Shown here in pieces: positions 35,918 to 46,303 of a stretch of DNA of 64,000 nt (position 1 is its first letter; every line of letters begins with the position of its first letter). Where the stretch lies: the NCBI RefSeq assembly GCF_038023995.1, contig NZ_CP150660.1:2354501-2418500 (forward strand), given 5' to 3'. The DNA is from Polaribacter atrinae (lineage in GTDB: Bacteria; Bacteroidota; Bacteroidia; Flavobacteriales; Flavobacteriaceae). The translations under genes were made by a program, and so were the position numbers. A model generated the notes under the pieces. That model worked only from the letters and a program-made list of their open reading frames with translations. It had not been told where the DNA came from and made no database searches.

Positions 35918-37567
35918 TTACTCTGGTCTTGCTTTAAATTTTCTGATAAATAACGAATACACATAGACTGTAATTATACTAACCAACAGTATTGCCCAAA
36001 AACCATAATTCTGAAACCAGATTTCAAAATTACTTTTATAATTATAATTTTGAGGGTTTAACTCTAAATAAACATCTTTTAAATATCTAGAATAGCTAAA
36101 AGCTGCAAATAAAAAGAAGGTTGGTACTGCAAATAAAACTAAAGACCAAAAGATAGATATTACCGTTTTTTTCCATTTTAAAATATAAGAAAAAATTGAA
36201 AAAACGATAATTAAAAACGAGATAAATAACATTATAAAATACTCGTTGTACTTACTATACCCAAACAAATTGTTTGAAGAAGACATTAACCAAACTATTA
36301 ATACCAAAACAACCAAACTTGCTACAAAACTTAACAATATTGTTTTAATACTTGTTGTTTTAAATATTAAAATAAGAATGCTTAAACAAAAAGAAAAGGC
36401 AATTATAAAATACATAAAGATAACATCAAAACCAGAGAAATAAGATTCATATACGTTCTTAAAGAAATTATCAGTATCATTAAAATCAAAGTACAAACTC
36501 TTAGAGTACGGAATATCTTTACCCGAAGATAAATTGTTGCCTTCATAACCTACACTTGTATAATATTCTACTTTAGGATTGCTTGAATGTATCAATTCAG
36601 TTAAAAGGTAACTTGGTTTATTATCAATTAATTCAAACCAATTATCTATTGTTAAGTTATGTTTTATTTCGTATTTTTTTGATAAAGAAAGCACCTCATT
36701 TAATCCTTCTTTTATTTTAACATCATCTTTATTACTTAGTATTTCTTCATAGAAATTAAGTTGATTTTTATAGTCTAAAGAGTCTTGACCGTAATTAAAT
36801 TTCTCTTCTGAATAATTGAATAATGATGGATTTAAAAACTCTTTAAACTCACTTATATCAATTATAGTTCTATCACCATAATGATCAAAAGCAATTGCAG
36901 ATCTAGTTTTGTTAGAGTTGTTCGTTTCTAAATTAGAATTATTATTGAACTTATAAAACTGTAAAAAATGACCATCCTTTTTAAAAAAAGCTTGAGTAGT
37001 ATCAATATTATCTGTTAAATTATAATCATAACCAACTGCAACTTTTAAAGGAAAAGGAGCCGGATATTCTTTTTTATCTATTTCATATTTAACTTGTTCT
37101 TGCATTAAAAACAAACTAAACTTATTAAAAACCTTAATATCTCTATCTAATTCTTGCCAATTATAAAGAGATCTTGTTTTAATTTTCAACCCCGCTTTAA
37201 AAGAATAAAATTGTGATGTACTTATTAAAATGATAAGAAAAACAATACAAAATTGCTGAAAAACCATTCCCTTTTTTATAGAATATAAATTTTTAAAAGC
37301 ATTGTTTCTTAAGTAAAAAATGATCCAAATTAATAAGATAAAAATAGAAATCAACACATTGTAATACACATTAGATGTATTAAAGAAAAAATTATCTAAC
37401 TTATAGTGTTCTTTTAAGTCTGCTAAACCATTAACGGAAGAAAAGCCTATTAAAAAGAAAAGTAAATGAACAATTATATTTACTCCGAGCATCCAAACTA
37501 AACGAGTATTCCATATTAATGGGTAATGCTCTAAAAGGTATTTATTTATTTTATTGATGAAATTCAT
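35918..37567 (-). CDS. Polytopic membrane protein of an ABC transporter pair
   Basis: The product is 549 aa. About two N-terminal helices precede a large extracytoplasmic region (about 125-375), then four or more helices near the C-terminus. This resembles the permease half of ABC-2-like systems without a clear family match. It starts 17 bp after the ABC ATPase gene, which most likely powers it. Substrate unknown. Confidence 0.7.
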   Translation of the reverse strand: MNFINKINKYLLEHYPLIWNTRLVWMLGVNIIVHLLFFLIGFSSVNGLADLKEHYKLDNFFFNTSNVYYNVLISIFILLIWIIFYLRNNAFKNLYSIKKGMVFQQFCIVFLIILISTSQFYSFKAGLKIKTRSLYNWQELDRDIKVFNKFSLFLMQEQVKYEIDKKEYPAPFPLKVAVGYDYNLTDNIDTTQAFFKKDGHFLQFYKFNNNSNLETNNSNKTRSAIAFDHYGDRTIIDISEFKEFLNPSLFNYSEEKFNYGQDSLDYKNQLNFYEEILSNKDDVKIKEGLNEVLSLSKKYEIKHNLTIDNWFELIDNKPSYLLTELIHSSNPKVEYYTSVGYEGNNLSSGKDIPYSKSLYFDFNDTDNFFKNVYESYFSGFDVIFMYFIIAFSFCLSILILIFKTTSIKTILLSFVASLVVLVLIVWLMSSSNNLFGYSKYNEYFIMLFISFLIIVFSIFSYILKWKKTVISIFWSLVLFAVPTFFLFAAFSYSRYLKDVYLELNPQNYNYKSNFEIWFQNYGFWAILLVSIITVYVYSLFIRKFKARPE

Positions 37568-37584
37568 TTTTATTGTTTACATGA

Positions 37585-38745
37585 TTAAGATACAAAAAAG
37601 CGTCTGGTAGATTTAGAAATATCTCTAATATACGTTACATTTAATTGATGAATTGCAATTGTATTTAGCACATTATTAAATGTAATTTCATCCTTAAAGT
37701 ACAAGATATAAACACCTCCATTAAACTCTAGCTTTTCTAAATTCAGTTCTTTAAAAACAGTTTCTAATTCTTCTCTAGAGTTGGTTGCATCTAATTCTAT
37801 AATTAATTGCTTTTCTGTTTTTTCTGCAATGTTTAACTCATTAGAAGGTTTACCGTTTCTTAAATAAATAACCTCATCAGAAATTTTTTCTACTTCATAT
37901 AATTGCTGAGAAGAAAACACCATTGCAATTGGGTTTACAGGCGATTTAGACATCATCTTTAAATCTTCTAAGATAATTTGTTGTGCCAAAATATCTAAGT
38001 TTGCCAAAGGCTCATCTAACAAAATAATTTCTGGTTTGCGTAACATTGTTCTTGCCAACTCAAAACGCATTTTATATCCAGAAGAAAGTTCGCTCCATTT
38101 TAAATCTTTGTATTTCCAAAGACCAAACCTGGCAACCATCATTAAAACTAATAAATCATTTTTTTTACCTTTTACACCATAATGTACCAACGCAAATTTT
38201 AAATTATCTAAAACTTTACCATACCAAACAGCCGTTCTTTGTGGTATGTAAACCAACTTAGACAACACATCGTACGCGTCTTTATTTTCTGATGAAAAAG
38301 AATACTCTAAACTACCTGCAGATACTTTATTTAAAGAAGCCAACACCGTTAATAACGTTGTTTTTCCATTTCCATTTTCGCCAACTAAACCAAAAATATC
38401 TCCTTTTTTCAATTCTATATTTACAGGACCTAAAACAAAACGACCACTGTTATAATCTTTGGTAATATTTTCTGCTTTTAAAATGGTTGTACCAACTAAA
38501 TTTTTGGTTTCAATTTTTATATTTTTTAGTTGATTACAGCATTCTGTAAACAACAAAAGCAGCGACGATTTATCATCACTACTTTCAGTTTCGTATTTTT
38601 CTACAAAGTCTAACACCTTAGTAAAAACTTCTACAGAATCGGTATTTAAAGAAGCATCTAAAAGCGTTCTATAACCTAAAGAAAAATCGCCTCTCTTAAA
38701 ATATAAAAGCGCATTTTCTATTAATTCTTCTTGTGTTTGTATCAT
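37585..38745 (-). CDS. ABC transporter ATPase with an N-terminal helical extension
   Basis: The product is 386 aa. Residues 1-88 are a helical, acidic extension not present in typical ABC ATPases. The ATPase then has Walker A GLVGENGNGKTTLL, signature SELSSGYKMRFELARTML and Walker B EIILLDEPLANLD. After about residue 300 comes an extra domain (TNSREELETVFKELN). The permease is the next gene, 17 bp away. The extension may bind a partner or regulate the pump (inference). Confidence 0.88.
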   Translation of the reverse strand: MIQTQEELIENALLYFKRGDFSLGYRTLLDASLNTDSVEVFTKVLDFVEKYETESSDDKSSLLLLFTECCNQLKNIKIETKNLVGTTILKAENITKDYNSGRFVLGPVNIELKKGDIFGLVGENGNGKTTLLTVLASLNKVSAGSLEYSFSSENKDAYDVLSKLVYIPQRTAVWYGKVLDNLKFALVHYGVKGKKNDLLVLMMVARFGLWKYKDLKWSELSSGYKMRFELARTMLRKPEIILLDEPLANLDILAQQIILEDLKMMSKSPVNPIAMVFSSQQLYEVEKISDEVIYLRNGKPSNELNIAEKTEKQLIIELDATNSREELETVFKELNLEKLEFNGGVYILYFKDEITFNNVLNTIAIHQLNVTYIRDISKSTRRFFVS

Positions 38746-38790
38746 ATTTCTCTGAATTCTAGCAATTTTTCTAATTTAGAAGTAATAAAT

Positions 38791-40110
38791 TTATTTAATC
38801 GACTCAATCACACCTTTTAAAAAGGTGTTTTCATCAAAATTTCTCAAACCAAAACGGACAATCACCATCTCTTGGTCTGGTAAAACATATACTCTTTGTC
38901 CTTGAAAACCATCTGCATAATACATGTTTTTAGGTACATCTTTAAAATCATTTTCTGCATTTAACCAAAACTGTGCACCATAAGTTCCGTTAGAACCTAG
39001 TGTTGGCGTTGTAGCATAAGTCACCCAATCTTTAGTAAAAAGCTCTTCTCCATTCCAATTTCCGTTTTTAAGGTATAAAAGACCAAATTTAGACCAATCT
39101 CTTGCCGTTGCCCAAGAATAAGAAGAACCAACGTAATTTCCGCTTAAATCGGCTTCTAAGACCATAGAGTTCATTCCTATTTTATCAATAAAGTTAGTGT
39201 ACCAAAAGTCTAAATATTCTTGATGTGTTTTAAAGTAAGTTCTTAAAATACCTGACAATAGATTGGAAGTTCCAGAAGAGTAATTCCAACTTTCGTTTGG
39301 GGTACCCACCAAAGGCTTATTTTCTTGCATCTTGGTCATATCTCTTTCTAGAAACAACATTTTAGTCGCATCAGAAATTTTTTCATAATTCTCATCCCAT
39401 TCTAAACCAGAATTCATTTGTAATAAATTGTTAATGGTAATATTTTTACGATCATCATTTTGCCAAGAAGCAATTGGAGCTTTATCAAACACATTAATTC
39501 CACCTTGAGTTTCCATAATACCAAAAACAGTACTTAACAAACTCTTAGTCATAGACCACCCCAGTAATTTTGAATTTTTATCAAATCCGTCTACATATTT
39601 TTCTGAAACAATTTTATCTTTATAAATAACCAAAACCGCTCTTGTTTTATGTACAGCATCAAACAATAAATCAACCGATTCATTTAACTTATCATAATCT
39701 AAACTTGCAAAAACGGTATCAATTTGTGGTGCATTTCCGTAAGGATAAGGCGTATTATTGTCTGCTTTTAACCTTCTAGGAACTAAATAATCTGCAGTTT
39801 CATCGCTCTCTTCTAAAGTTAAAACAGCCCCTAAACCTTCTCTAAATATAGCTTTTCTGGTTAACAAGCCAAAAGCAGAAGACGTTGCATTCTTATTCTC
39901 TAAATCAATGGCATCAGCAGCCAAATTAACTGGAGAAAAATCATTGTCTGTTGTATCTGTAAACTCTAAAGTTCTATCTGCAACAAAAACAGACGAGGCG
40001 ATATTTTTAGCCGAATAACCAGCCAAAAGATTCAATTTTGGGTAATTGTAAATAACAACACCAACTATAGTAATCAATATCAAAAGTAGAATTCGTTTAA
40101 AAATTTTCAT
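38791..40110 (-). CDS. Serine hydrolase, beta-lactamase/PBP-like fold
   Basis: The product is 439 aa. An N-terminal membrane anchor (residues 5-22) precedes a class C beta-lactamase-like domain with the SxxK motif in GWSMTKSLLSTV. The second motif is seen in WNYSSGTSNLLS and a late turn in YADGFQGQ. Such enzymes include esterases, DD-peptidases and beta-lactamases; the family member cannot be told apart here. Located in the periplasm. Confidence 0.87.
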   Translation of the reverse strand: MKIFKRILLLILITIVGVVIYNYPKLNLLAGYSAKNIASSVFVADRTLEFTDTTDNDFSPVNLAADAIDLENKNATSSAFGLLTRKAIFREGLGAVLTLEESDETADYLVPRRLKADNNTPYPYGNAPQIDTVFASLDYDKLNESVDLLFDAVHKTRAVLVIYKDKIVSEKYVDGFDKNSKLLGWSMTKSLLSTVFGIMETQGGINVFDKAPIASWQNDDRKNITINNLLQMNSGLEWDENYEKISDATKMLFLERDMTKMQENKPLVGTPNESWNYSSGTSNLLSGILRTYFKTHQEYLDFWYTNFIDKIGMNSMVLEADLSGNYVGSSYSWATARDWSKFGLLYLKNGNWNGEELFTKDWVTYATTPTLGSNGTYGAQFWLNAENDFKDVPKNMYYADGFQGQRVYVLPDQEMVIVRFGLRNFDENTFLKGVIESIK

Positions 40111-40182
40111 CAGAAAAGAGTTTAGTTATGTAAAAATAAGAAATTCATATTGTCTTTATTACAAGTTTCACACTTCAACGGT

Positions 40183-40190
40183 TATCTTTG
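40183..40190 (+). promoter_or_regulatory. -7 box of sufS
   Basis: TATCTTTG is an exact TAnnTTTG match 19 bp before the sufS start codon. It gives sufS its own promoter, apart from sufABCD. Confidence 0.55.
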
Positions 40191-40209
40191 TGTTTTAAAT
40201 TGATTTTGT

Positions 40210-41424
40210 ATGATAAATGTTGATAAAATTAGAGCAGATTTTCCAATTCTAAAAAGAACGGTTCACGGAAAACCTTTAGTCTATTTTGATAATGCTGCCA
40301 CTTCACAAACACCACAAGTTGTTATTGATGCCATTGTAGATTATTATAGTAATTACAATGCTAATATTCATAGAGGTGTACATACTTTAAGTCAGGAAGC
40401 AACCGATAAATATGAACAAGCGCGTATTAAAATTCAGCATCATTTTAATGCAAAAGAAGCGTATGAGATTATTTTAACTGCTGGTACAACAGACAGTATT
40501 AATAGAGTTGCTGCCGGTTTTGCATCACTTTTAAACACAGGCGACGAAATTATTGTTTCAGCTTTAGAACACCATTCTAATATTGTGCCTTGGCAAATGT
40601 TGTGCGAAAAAACAGGCACTATTTTAAAGGTCATTCCGATGTTAGAAGACGGTTCTTTAAACATGGAAGCTTACCACAATTTATTGAATGACAAGACAAA
40701 ATTGGTTTTTTGTAACCATGTTTCTAACGCATTGGGAACCGTTAACCCAATTGAAGTAATTATTAATGCTGCACATAAAGTAAACGCTGCTGTTTTAATA
40801 GATGGAGCTCAGGCTACACCTCATATTAAACCAGATGTACAAGCTTTAAACGTTGATTTTTATGTAGCTTCTGCCCATAAATTATGTGGACCAACAGGTG
40901 TTGGAATGTTATACGGAAAACAAGAATGGTTAGAAAAACTACCGCCTTACCAAGGTGGTGGAGAAATGATAGCTACCGTAACTTTCGAAAAAACAACCTA
41001 TGCTGGTTTGCCTCATAAATTTGAAGCTGGAACACCAAATATTTGTGGAGGAATTGCTTTTGGAGCTGCCATAGATTATCTAAATTCTATTGGTTTTGAT
41101 GAAATTGCTGCGTATGAAAATGAACTTTTAGCTTACGGTACACAAGAACTTTTAAAGATTGAAGGCTTAAAAATTTACGGAACTACTAAAGATAAAACAG
41201 CGGTAATTTCTTTTAATGTAAATGATATTCATCCTTATGATATTGGATCTATATTAGATAAATTAGGAATTGCCGTTAGAACAGGCCATCATTGTGCACA
41301 ACCCATTATGGACTTTTATAAAATACCAGGAACCATAAGAGCATCTTTCTCTTTCTACAACACAAAAGAAGAAATAGATGTTTTAGTTGCTGGACTAAAA
41401 AGAGCTGTAATGATGTTGTCTTAA
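40210..41424 (+). CDS. sufS: Cysteine desulfurase SufS
   Basis: The product is 404 aa, a PLP enzyme that takes sulfur from cysteine. The PLP Lys is in ASAHKLCGPTGVG and the catalytic Cys in the group II loop RTGHHCAQP. It is the sulfur donor for the SufBCD scaffold, but here lies 4.6 kb from sufD with unrelated minus-strand genes between. No sufE follows in the window. Confidence 0.96.
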   Translation: MINVDKIRADFPILKRTVHGKPLVYFDNAATSQTPQVVIDAIVDYYSNYNANIHRGVHTLSQEATDKYEQARIKIQHHFNAKEAYEIILTAGTTDSINRVAAGFASLLNTGDEIIVSALEHHSNIVPWQMLCEKTGTILKVIPMLEDGSLNMEAYHNLLNDKTKLVFCNHVSNALGTVNPIEVIINAAHKVNAAVLIDGAQATPHIKPDVQALNVDFYVASAHKLCGPTGVGMLYGKQEWLEKLPPYQGGGEMIATVTFEKTTYAGLPHKFEAGTPNICGGIAFGAAIDYLNSIGFDEIAAYENELLAYGTQELLKIEGLKIYGTTKDKTAVISFNVNDIHPYDIGSILDKLGIAVRTGHHCAQPIMDFYKIPGTIRASFSFYNTKEEIDVLVAGLKRAVMMLS

Positions 41425-41425
41425 T

Positions 41426-41455
41426 TGTCATTGCGAAGAACGAAGAACGAAGAAA
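41426..41455. repeat. Single 'GTCATTGCGAAG' intergenic repeat
   Basis: GTCATTGCGAAGAACGAAGA then ACGAAG is the reverse relative of the repeats at 22516-22592, directly after sufS. Confidence 0.55.
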
Positions 41456-41503
41456 TCTACTTATTCTAAGCTACAAATTTTCAGGTATTATATTCTATAA
41501 TAT

Positions 41504-41540
41504 AAAAAAAGGTTGAGAATTAAAATTCTCAACCTTTTTT
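41504..41540. terminator. Bidirectional terminator between sufS and the GDSL gene
   Basis: AAAAAAGGTTGAGAATT pairs perfectly with AATTCTCAACCTTTTTT around AA/AT, with T-runs on both strands. It serves convergent sufS and the GDSL-TonB receptor operon. Confidence 0.9.
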
Positions 41541-41563
41541 CTGTACTTAATTGTATGTCTTTC

Positions 41564-43234
41564 TTATTGTAAAAGCGGTGAATAATTTGTTGGAAAATCC
41601 CCTGCTTTCGCTAAACCATTTGTAGCGGTTGTAAAGTTAGATCCAAATTTAGTGTCCATAGCAGCTAAAATTTTATTAGCCATTAAGGCATACCCTCTAG
41701 CAGTTAAATGAACTCCGTCTAAACTTACTAAGCCACCAGTAACTAAACTTGTAGTCATAGTATAACCATCAAAAACAACTCCTGTAGAAGCTTCTTGTAA
41801 AATACCTTTAAAATCTACCATTGCAATGTTATCATTAGAAGCAACAGCATCTTCTATTACTGTATTATAAGCATCTGTAGCCGTTTTAATTGCTAATTGT
41901 TCTTGTGGTGTAAGCACCCATTTATCTGCTAATGGAAGTGTAATTCCTTCTGCAGAAAACTGACCCGCTAAAGTTGCTGGTAAAAGTCCACCACTTTGAG
42001 TAATCAAAGTCCCAGCTGCAGTCATATTTACTTTTCCAATAACCGTACTACTTGGTAAAACAAATAAATCATTAGAAGTAGCAGACCTTGCTTTTCCATA
42101 TTGTTGTCCTAATAAGCCAGCTACCAAAGGTGCAGCTGCTGCAGGTAAACCTAAAGACTCTACAAAAGGTACAAAAGTTGGGCTTGCTCCTAAAGCTGTA
42201 GCAATTGCCACAGTTAGATCTGTTGCATCTTCATCATACACAACCACAGGGTTTGTTTCTGTTGTAGAAAAGACAATAGAACGCTCTGGCTCTCCAGCAC
42301 CTACATATATCTGATTAACAGCACCAAATACAGAGTTTAATAAAGGTATTTGAGCTTTTAAAGTTGGTCCTGTTTCTGCATCATTAGGATCTAAAGGGTT
42401 ATAAGGCACCGTTGTAAAATGTGCTAATGTTGTAATATAAGGCAGATTAGCAACCACTCCTTTTGCTCCTCCGGATGTTAAGGTAGCAACCATGCCGTTA
42501 AAAACATTTGCAAAAACTAAAGGGTTTGTAATATCATTACTTCCATATGTAGCAGGATCTAAATTTCCTGTTGGATTTATTGCTGAAGGAGATTGATCTA
42601 CTCCAGAACCTCCAGAAAGTGCATATCCTAAAACATCATTACCACCAATTTCTGATAATGTGAAAAAAGTTGGTGCCTGTGCCATAGCATCACCTAAAAC
42701 AGTTGCTGAAGATGAAGATGCCATTCTTGCAAAATAAGGATTTGCTAAACCTGGAATAACGCCTGCAGAATTACCATAACCTGGCGCTAATAAATGAAAG
42801 CTTTTTGCACCTGGAATACCAAAGTTATTTAAGTTTCCGCTTACAGAAGAAGTAACTTCTGTAGTTGGCATTGCTGTTAAAGATTCTGGACCAGCACCAT
42901 TAAAAAATAATCTTGGTCCTTGTATTACATTTCCTGAATATAACAACCCACCAATATTATCATTCATTAAAGGTTGATTAAAATCAGTGCCAAACTTTTT
43001 AGCTAGAATATTAGGAAAAGAGTTTTCTTGGGCTGCTTTAAACAAAGCTCCATCTGTAAAACCTGCAGTAAAAGAAGCTCCTATAGAAACATATTTAGAG
43101 AAATCTAAACCATTTACATTTAATTGAACTTCTGCTGCTATTTCTTCTTGAATTGTATCTAAATCATTGTTTACATCACAAGATATAAAACCAAGAGTTA
43201 AAAGAAACAATCCTATATATTTATAATTTTTCAT
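41564..43234 (-). CDS. SGNH/GDSL-type hydrolase lipoprotein
   Basis: The product is 556 aa. A lipoprotein signal (LLTLGFISC, Cys19) places it on the membrane surface. Block I is VSIGASFTAGFTDG with the catalytic Ser, block III is EIGGNDVLGYA, and block V is LDGVHLTARGYALMAN with Asp and His. The family holds esterases and lipases. It begins 18 bp after a TonB-dependent receptor, so the pair may split an ester and import the product (inference). Confidence 0.82.
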   Translation of the reverse strand: MKNYKYIGLFLLTLGFISCDVNNDLDTIQEEIAAEVQLNVNGLDFSKYVSIGASFTAGFTDGALFKAAQENSFPNILAKKFGTDFNQPLMNDNIGGLLYSGNVIQGPRLFFNGAGPESLTAMPTTEVTSSVSGNLNNFGIPGAKSFHLLAPGYGNSAGVIPGLANPYFARMASSSSATVLGDAMAQAPTFFTLSEIGGNDVLGYALSGGSGVDQSPSAINPTGNLDPATYGSNDITNPLVFANVFNGMVATLTSGGAKGVVANLPYITTLAHFTTVPYNPLDPNDAETGPTLKAQIPLLNSVFGAVNQIYVGAGEPERSIVFSTTETNPVVVYDEDATDLTVAIATALGASPTFVPFVESLGLPAAAAPLVAGLLGQQYGKARSATSNDLFVLPSSTVIGKVNMTAAGTLITQSGGLLPATLAGQFSAEGITLPLADKWVLTPQEQLAIKTATDAYNTVIEDAVASNDNIAMVDFKGILQEASTGVVFDGYTMTTSLVTGGLVSLDGVHLTARGYALMANKILAAMDTKFGSNFTTATNGLAKAGDFPTNYSPLLQ

Positions 43235-43252
43235 AAATTATTCTATTTTTTT

Positions 43253-46108
43253 TTAGTTATTAATTGTCCAAGAAAGGTAGTATTGAGATCCAATTGCACC
43301 AACACCAGGCGCACTTAAATATTCTTTACCTGTTAAATTTGCACCTCCTAATTTAAATACAGATTTCCAAGTAGGAACACTGTAGTTAATTTGCGCATCT
43401 AATACAGTTCTAGAAGCAATAGTTGCGTCTAAGAAAGTAGATTCCCATCTATATTCATCTTGCCATCTTGCATTGATATTAAAACCAAAGTTTTTAAATA
43501 AATCTGTTTTTCCAAATTGTAATTTTACTTTGTGTTCTGGTGTATTAAAACCTGCTTCAAAATCAGGATCAGAAGATTGATCAAAATCAAATTTAGCATA
43601 CGTGTAATTTAAACCTAAGTTAAAATCATCAAATACCTTAGTATTTAAACCAATTGTTGCACCGTAAGAATTAATATCTGCTGCAGAGTTTGTGTAGGTC
43701 TGAAATGCTACAAAATCTCCACTCCCTAAAGCAACTAAAGACAACGGAACTAAAGATCCACCTGGTCCAACAGGTGCTGTTTGTGTAAAAGCAACATCAC
43801 CATAAAAAGGAACTACCACATTTTTATTTGCAATAAAGTCTTCATATTGATTGTAATACACACTTAAATCTACCGTAATTCTTTTCGTATCGCCTGTGTT
43901 AACAATACCTCTATAACCAACTTCAAAAGCGGTTACTCTTTCTGGCTTTACTAAAGCTACCTCAGCAGCAATAGGAGCAGCAATTTTACCTGCAGCAAAA
44001 TTCTGAACAGAAATTGCAGAAAAAGCATTCTCATATGCAGATCTACCAGACACAGTAGTAGTACCAGAACCGGTAAAGTTTTGTCCTGTTCCACTAACAA
44101 TTAATGATTGAGTAGAATATCTATCTAAATTATCTGGAGCAGAACCTACTAAATAAGCTCTTCCTGCATTTAAACCAATGTATTGGTCTTGTGTAGATGG
44201 GTTTCTAAAACCTGTTTGAAAAGAAGCTCTAAAATTTTGATTTTTATTTTCTCCACCTGCATACGCAAATGAAATTCTTGGAGAAAAATTACCTTCAAAG
44301 TTTTGTGCTTTGTCATAACGAATAGAGGCAGTTACTTTTAAACGATCTTCTTCTAAAAACTTCTTTTGTACTTGTGTGTACACACCATATTCATTGTACT
44401 TTATAGGACCATCATAATCTGTAAAAATACTTCCGCTAGAATTTAAAGAATATAATCTATAAGAACCACCTACTTGAAACTCTGCCCAATCTATATAATC
44501 TTGCAAGTTAAGGTTACCATCTGCATGGTAATATTTTGTATTGTCTTGAAATTTAGCCCCTGTAACTAAACTTGGGTCTGCTGTAACTTGATCAAAAGCA
44601 GCTTTAAATCCTGCTGTACCAGGTAATAATCTACCTGCTTCTGCTGTTTGTCTTGCAACTGCATGTGCTTCTTCTGCATTTAAACCACCTAATGTTCCTT
44701 GTACAAAAGCGCCAGTATATTGACCAAACCAAGTATTATCATCTTTCCAATATCTATTAATATTAATAGCTGCAAAACGAGAATCATAAGAGTTACCAGC
44801 ATCTTCATTTGTTACGTAACCTCTAACAAAGAAATTTTTACCTTTAAGTTCTAATTTATGTTGCTCCATAAAGAAGTCCTTAATATTGTATCTATTAGTA
44901 CCTTGATAAATGGTATTTCCAATACCAAATTTAGTGTTCCAAATAATTTCTAAACGATCATTACCCCAAGGGCGATAATTTAATGATCCTCCAAATTTTA
45001 CACTTTTTGCTTCATAAGACATTAAATCACTTTCGTTGTACCCTGTTCTACTTACACTTTCATCAGGTAATAAAGCAGAAGCTCCAGCTGGTAAAATACC
45101 TAAACCTTCTAATGTCTGCGCTACACCTCTTAAGTTTGTAGAAACCTCATCTCCATAAACATTTAAACCATCATAATTTCTATCAGAATCTCTATCTCCA
45201 GAAACATACACTCCATCTTTTGTATTTCTATAATCTGTTGCATGCCACTCTTCTCCTTTTAAATAAGATAATGTAGCTTTTGCTGCAAACTTATCAGAAA
45301 AAGCATGCGCCATTCTAATATTAAAATCATAAAACTCATTGTCTCCTGCTGCTTCTTGACTTGTAATTCCTCCTTTTAAAGAAACACTAATTCCCTGATC
45401 ATCAAAAGGGTTTTTACTTGTCATAAACATAATACCATTAAATGCGTTTGCACCATACAAAGCAGAAGAAGCTCCTGGTAATAATTCTACCGTGTTTACG
45501 TCTAGTTCAGACATACCAAGTAAATTACCCAATGCAAAATTTAATGCTGGAGATGAATTATCCATTCCGTCTACCAACTGCATAAAACGCGTGTTTGAAA
45601 AAGTAGCAAAACCACGCGTGTTTACAGATTTAAACGTTAAACTATTGGTATTTACATCTACTCCTTTTAAATTCTCTAATCCGTCATAAAAAGAGGGTGC
45701 AGAAGTGTTTTTAATAGCTCTACTATCCATTCTTTCAATGGTAACAGGAGATTCCATAACACGTTCTGGTGTTCTAGAAGCAGAAACTACAATTTCATCT
45801 AAAGAGGTTTCATTTTCTACCAAGCTAACCATTACTTTTTGATTGTTTTTTGTAATCTCAACTTTTTCTACATGAAACCCTAAAACAGAGATTTCTAAAG
45901 TAAATGGTGGGTTGTCTGAAACGTCCAATACAAATTTCCCATCAAAATCTGTGGTTGTTCCTAAAGCTTTTCTAGAAATTTTAATGTTTGCACCGGGAAT
46001 TGTTTCGCCTGTTTTAGCATCGGTAACAGTACCTGTAACCGTGGTTTGACCAACCATGGCTACACTACTAAAAGCTATAAACGCAAGAAGTATAAGTTTT
46101 TTTATCAT
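43253..46108 (-). CDS. TonB-dependent receptor
   Basis: The product is 951 aa. A signal peptide (ending FSSVAMVGQ) precedes a CarboxypepD_reg domain (TVTGTVTDAKTGETIPGANI), a plug (TPERVMESPVTIERM...LPGASSALYGANAFNGIMFMTSK) and a beta-barrel that ends abruptly at WTINN. No SusD partner follows, so it is not a typical glycan SusC. It pairs with the GDSL lipoprotein gene 18 bp downstream. Substrate unknown; an ester or lipid is possible. Confidence 0.93.
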   Translation of the reverse strand: MIKKLILLAFIAFSSVAMVGQTTVTGTVTDAKTGETIPGANIKISRKALGTTTDFDGKFVLDVSDNPPFTLEISVLGFHVEKVEITKNNQKVMVSLVENETSLDEIVVSASRTPERVMESPVTIERMDSRAIKNTSAPSFYDGLENLKGVDVNTNSLTFKSVNTRGFATFSNTRFMQLVDGMDNSSPALNFALGNLLGMSELDVNTVELLPGASSALYGANAFNGIMFMTSKNPFDDQGISVSLKGGITSQEAAGDNEFYDFNIRMAHAFSDKFAAKATLSYLKGEEWHATDYRNTKDGVYVSGDRDSDRNYDGLNVYGDEVSTNLRGVAQTLEGLGILPAGASALLPDESVSRTGYNESDLMSYEAKSVKFGGSLNYRPWGNDRLEIIWNTKFGIGNTIYQGTNRYNIKDFFMEQHKLELKGKNFFVRGYVTNEDAGNSYDSRFAAININRYWKDDNTWFGQYTGAFVQGTLGGLNAEEAHAVARQTAEAGRLLPGTAGFKAAFDQVTADPSLVTGAKFQDNTKYYHADGNLNLQDYIDWAEFQVGGSYRLYSLNSSGSIFTDYDGPIKYNEYGVYTQVQKKFLEEDRLKVTASIRYDKAQNFEGNFSPRISFAYAGGENKNQNFRASFQTGFRNPSTQDQYIGLNAGRAYLVGSAPDNLDRYSTQSLIVSGTGQNFTGSGTTTVSGRSAYENAFSAISVQNFAAGKIAAPIAAEVALVKPERVTAFEVGYRGIVNTGDTKRITVDLSVYYNQYEDFIANKNVVVPFYGDVAFTQTAPVGPGGSLVPLSLVALGSGDFVAFQTYTNSAADINSYGATIGLNTKVFDDFNLGLNYTYAKFDFDQSSDPDFEAGFNTPEHKVKLQFGKTDLFKNFGFNINARWQDEYRWESTFLDATIASRTVLDAQINYSVPTWKSVFKLGGANLTGKEYLSAPGVGAIGSQYYLSWTINN

Positions 46109-46273
46109 AATTTTAATTATTTGTTAGTTAAATGCAAAATACAATATTTTTTGAATAATATAATAAATAGGTCGTTATTTTAAGATTATAGCAATAAATC
46201 GCAATTATATTATCAAATAGAAAGTTCAAAAAAAACTACTCTTTTTACTATTAGCAGAAACACTTAGTTATTG

Positions 46274-46281
46274 TACATTTG
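46274..46281 (+). promoter_or_regulatory. -7 box of ribF
   Basis: TACATTTG is an exact TAnnTTTG match. Transcription would start near 46287, which supports the TTG start at 46304 over the in-frame TTG at 46271. Confidence 0.55.
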
Positions 46282-46303
46282 TAATATCTTTAATTATCTT
46301 TTT

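Noticed and set aside
46271..46303. Earlier TTG start for ribF
   Set aside because: It overlaps the TACATTTG -7 box and would precede the transcript start; relatives begin near the later TTG.
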